7,381 nucleotides of DNA, taken from contig CALESR010000244.1 in assembly GCA_937907485.1 (NCBI GenBank), positions 1 to 7,381 of the forward strand, read 5' to 3'. Below the pieces are notes generated by a model. That model made no database searches, was not told the DNA's origin, and was given only the letters and a program-made list of their open reading frames with translations. The stretch is from an uncultured Paracoccaceae bacterium (GTDB lineage Bacteria > Pseudomonadota > Alphaproteobacteria > Rhodobacterales > Rhodobacteraceae). A program made the translations under genes and the position numbers. The first letter of the stretch is position 1, and every line of letters begins with the position of its first letter. This document shows, in pieces, positions 6,179 to 7,381 of this stretch.

Positions 6179-7221
6179 CACAGAATCGCACCGCTATAGG
6201 TGACGCCTTGCCCCTGCGTGACATGGCCCAGAGTGTAAACCGTCTCGCCTTCAGCGCGCAGCAAGCTGGCCAGTGCCTCGGCCCTGTCAGCGGCCACGAC
6301 CACGATCATGCCGATGCCGGAATTGAACGTCTTCAGCAGTTCCGCTTGATCGAAACCCGCAACCCCGGCCATCCAGCCGAACACCGGCGGCAGCGGCCAC
6401 GAGGTCAGGTCGATGGTTGCGCCCAGCCCCTCGGGCAGCACACGCGGCAGGTTCTCCGTCAACCCGCCGCCGGTGATATGCGCCAGCCCGTGCACCCCGC
6501 CCGCCCGGATCGCCGCGAGCGCCTGCTTCACATAGAGCCGCGTCGGCGCAAGCAGCACTTGCCCCACCGACCCTTCGGCAAAGGGGCAGGGGTCGTCCCA
6601 CGCCAGCCCGGCCCGCTCCACCACCTTGCGCACCAGCGAATAGCCGTTGGAATGCACCCCGTTCGAGGCCAGCCCCAGCAGCACATCCCCCTCAACCACG
6701 CCCTGCGGCAGATGCGTGCCGCGCTCCATCGCGCCCACGGCGAACCCGGCGAGGTCGAAATCCTTCCCGTGATACATCCCCGGCATTTCCGCCGTCTCGC
6801 CACCCACCAGCGCGCATCCCGACAGCGCGCAACCTTCGGCAATGCCGTTGATGATGCGCGTCGCCTGATCGACATCCAGCTTGCCGGTGGCAAAATAATC
6901 GAGGAACAGCAGCGGCTCGGCCCCCTGACACACCAGATCGTTGACGCACATCGCCACCAGATCAATGCCGATCGTGTCCACCAGCCCGGTGTCGATGGCG
7001 ATCTTCAGCTTGGTGCCCACGCCGTCCGTCGCGGCCACCAGAACCGGGTCCGAGAACCCTGCCGCCTTCAGATCGAACAGCGCGCCAAAACCGCCAAGCC
7101 CCCCCATCGTGCCGGGGCGATCCGTGCGTTTCGCAGCGGGCTTGATGCGCTCGACCAGCGCGTTACCCGCGTCGATATCGACCCCAGCCTGCGCATAGGT
7201 CAGTCCGTTCTTCATGGTCAT
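6178..7221 (-). CDS. purM: Phosphoribosylformylglycinamidine cyclo-ligase (AIR synthase)
   Basis: Closes the imidazole ring, converting FGAM and ATP to aminoimidazole ribonucleotide, step 5 of purine synthesis. It is a homodimeric cytoplasmic enzyme of the PurM/ThiL/HypE ATP-binding family. The 347-residue product matches the E. coli length of 345. Signatures are GLTYAQAGVDIDAGNALV (6-23), the glycine-rich GTMGGLGGFGALFDL (37-51), TDGVGTKLKIA (65-75) and MCVNDLVCQGAEPLLFLDYF (91-110). GGETAEMPGMYHG (140-152) and HITGGGLTENLPRVLP (248-263) follow. Two nearby ATGs, at 7221 and 7215, are both plausible; a GGGGG run 6 to 10 nt upstream favours 7221. A longer in-frame reading to 7371 adds Pro/Arg-rich residues unlike the family. 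purM leads a two-gene purMN unit and shares the TGATG junction with purN. No purine riboswitch or PurR-type operator was recognised in the leader. Confidence 0.96.
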   Translation of the reverse strand: MTMKNGLTYAQAGVDIDAGNALVERIKPAAKRTDRPGTMGGLGGFGALFDLKAAGFSDPVLVAATDGVGTKLKIAIDTGLVDTIGIDLVAMCVNDLVCQGAEPLLFLDYFATGKLDVDQATRIINGIAEGCALSGCALVGGETAEMPGMYHGKDFDLAGFAVGAMERGTHLPQGVVEGDVLLGLASNGVHSNGYSLVRKVVERAGLAWDDPCPFAEGSVGQVLLAPTRLYVKQALAAIRAGGVHGLAHITGGGLTENLPRVLPEGLGATIDLTSWPLPPVFGWMAGVAGFDQAELLKTFNSGIGMIVVVAADRAEALASLLRAEGETVYTLGHVTQGQGVTYSGAIL

Positions 7222-7356
7222 CGCGGCCCCCGGTGTGGTTTGCGCCGCGTTATCCCATCGCGGGCGCGGGATCAATGCGCAACCCCCGTGGCGGGGCGGG
7301 TAGACAAAGCGGGGGGTGGGCGGGTTCGATACGGGGCGGGGTCGCAGGAGCGCGTG

Positions 7357-7381
7357 GTGGACTGGGGACAATTCGGCGGTA
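7357..7381 (+). CDS. Possible start of a rightward gene divergent from purM (truncated at the window edge)
   Basis: A GTG at 7357 preceded by AGGAG at 7346-7350 (6-nt gap) opens a frame of eight codons, reading MDWGQFGG, before the window ends. The spacing is good for initiation and a gene divergent from purM would fit, but eight codons cannot identify a product. A GTG one codon earlier is an alternative. Confidence 0.2.

Noticed and set aside
7249..7275. Possible leftward purM promoter (TTGATC and GATAAC)
   Set aside because: Each box matches consensus at only 4 of 6 positions and the spacer is 15 bp, too short to claim without start-site data.

Overview
This is GC-rich DNA (roughly two thirds G+C, strong G/C preference at third codon positions) from an alphaproteobacterium. 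The protein sequences and gene arrangement look most like Rhodobacteraceae/Paracoccaceae (Rhodobacter, Paracoccus and relatives). That placement is my judgement from sequence character and not a database result.

Left part, minus strand (1..3188): a TCA-cycle operon transcribed leftward in the order sucC, a 138-residue protein of unknown function, sucD, then the N-terminal 184 codons of sucA (E1 of 2-oxoglutarate dehydrogenase), which runs off the left edge. The first three genes are packed within 1 to 5 nt of each other. A 128-nt gap with a strong GC hairpin separates sucD from sucA. Together these genes convert 2-oxoglutarate to succinyl-CoA and then to succinate with nucleoside triphosphate synthesis.

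Centre: a 176-bp divergent intergenic region (3189..3364) carries three copies of a TGTGATCRC element at an exact 21-bp period, which looks like a phased operator array. To its right, on the plus strand, lie a 12-helix MFS permease (3365..4573) and a family-2-like glycosyltransferase (4643..5596).

Right part, minus strand: purM (AIR synthase) and purN (GAR transformylase), transcribed leftward with overlapping stop and start codons (TGATG). purN converges tail to tail on the glycosyltransferase, and their two stop codons form the palindrome CTATAG, so there is no intergenic terminator. The last ~160 bp hold the purM leader and possibly the first codons of a rightward gene.

Most of the window is conserved housekeeping sequence. 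The parts worth a second look are the 21-bp operator array shared by sucC and the permease, the unknown gene between the two subunit genes of succinyl-CoA synthetase, and the hairpin before sucA. I see no CRISPR array, insertion sequence, tRNA, rRNA or defence system.
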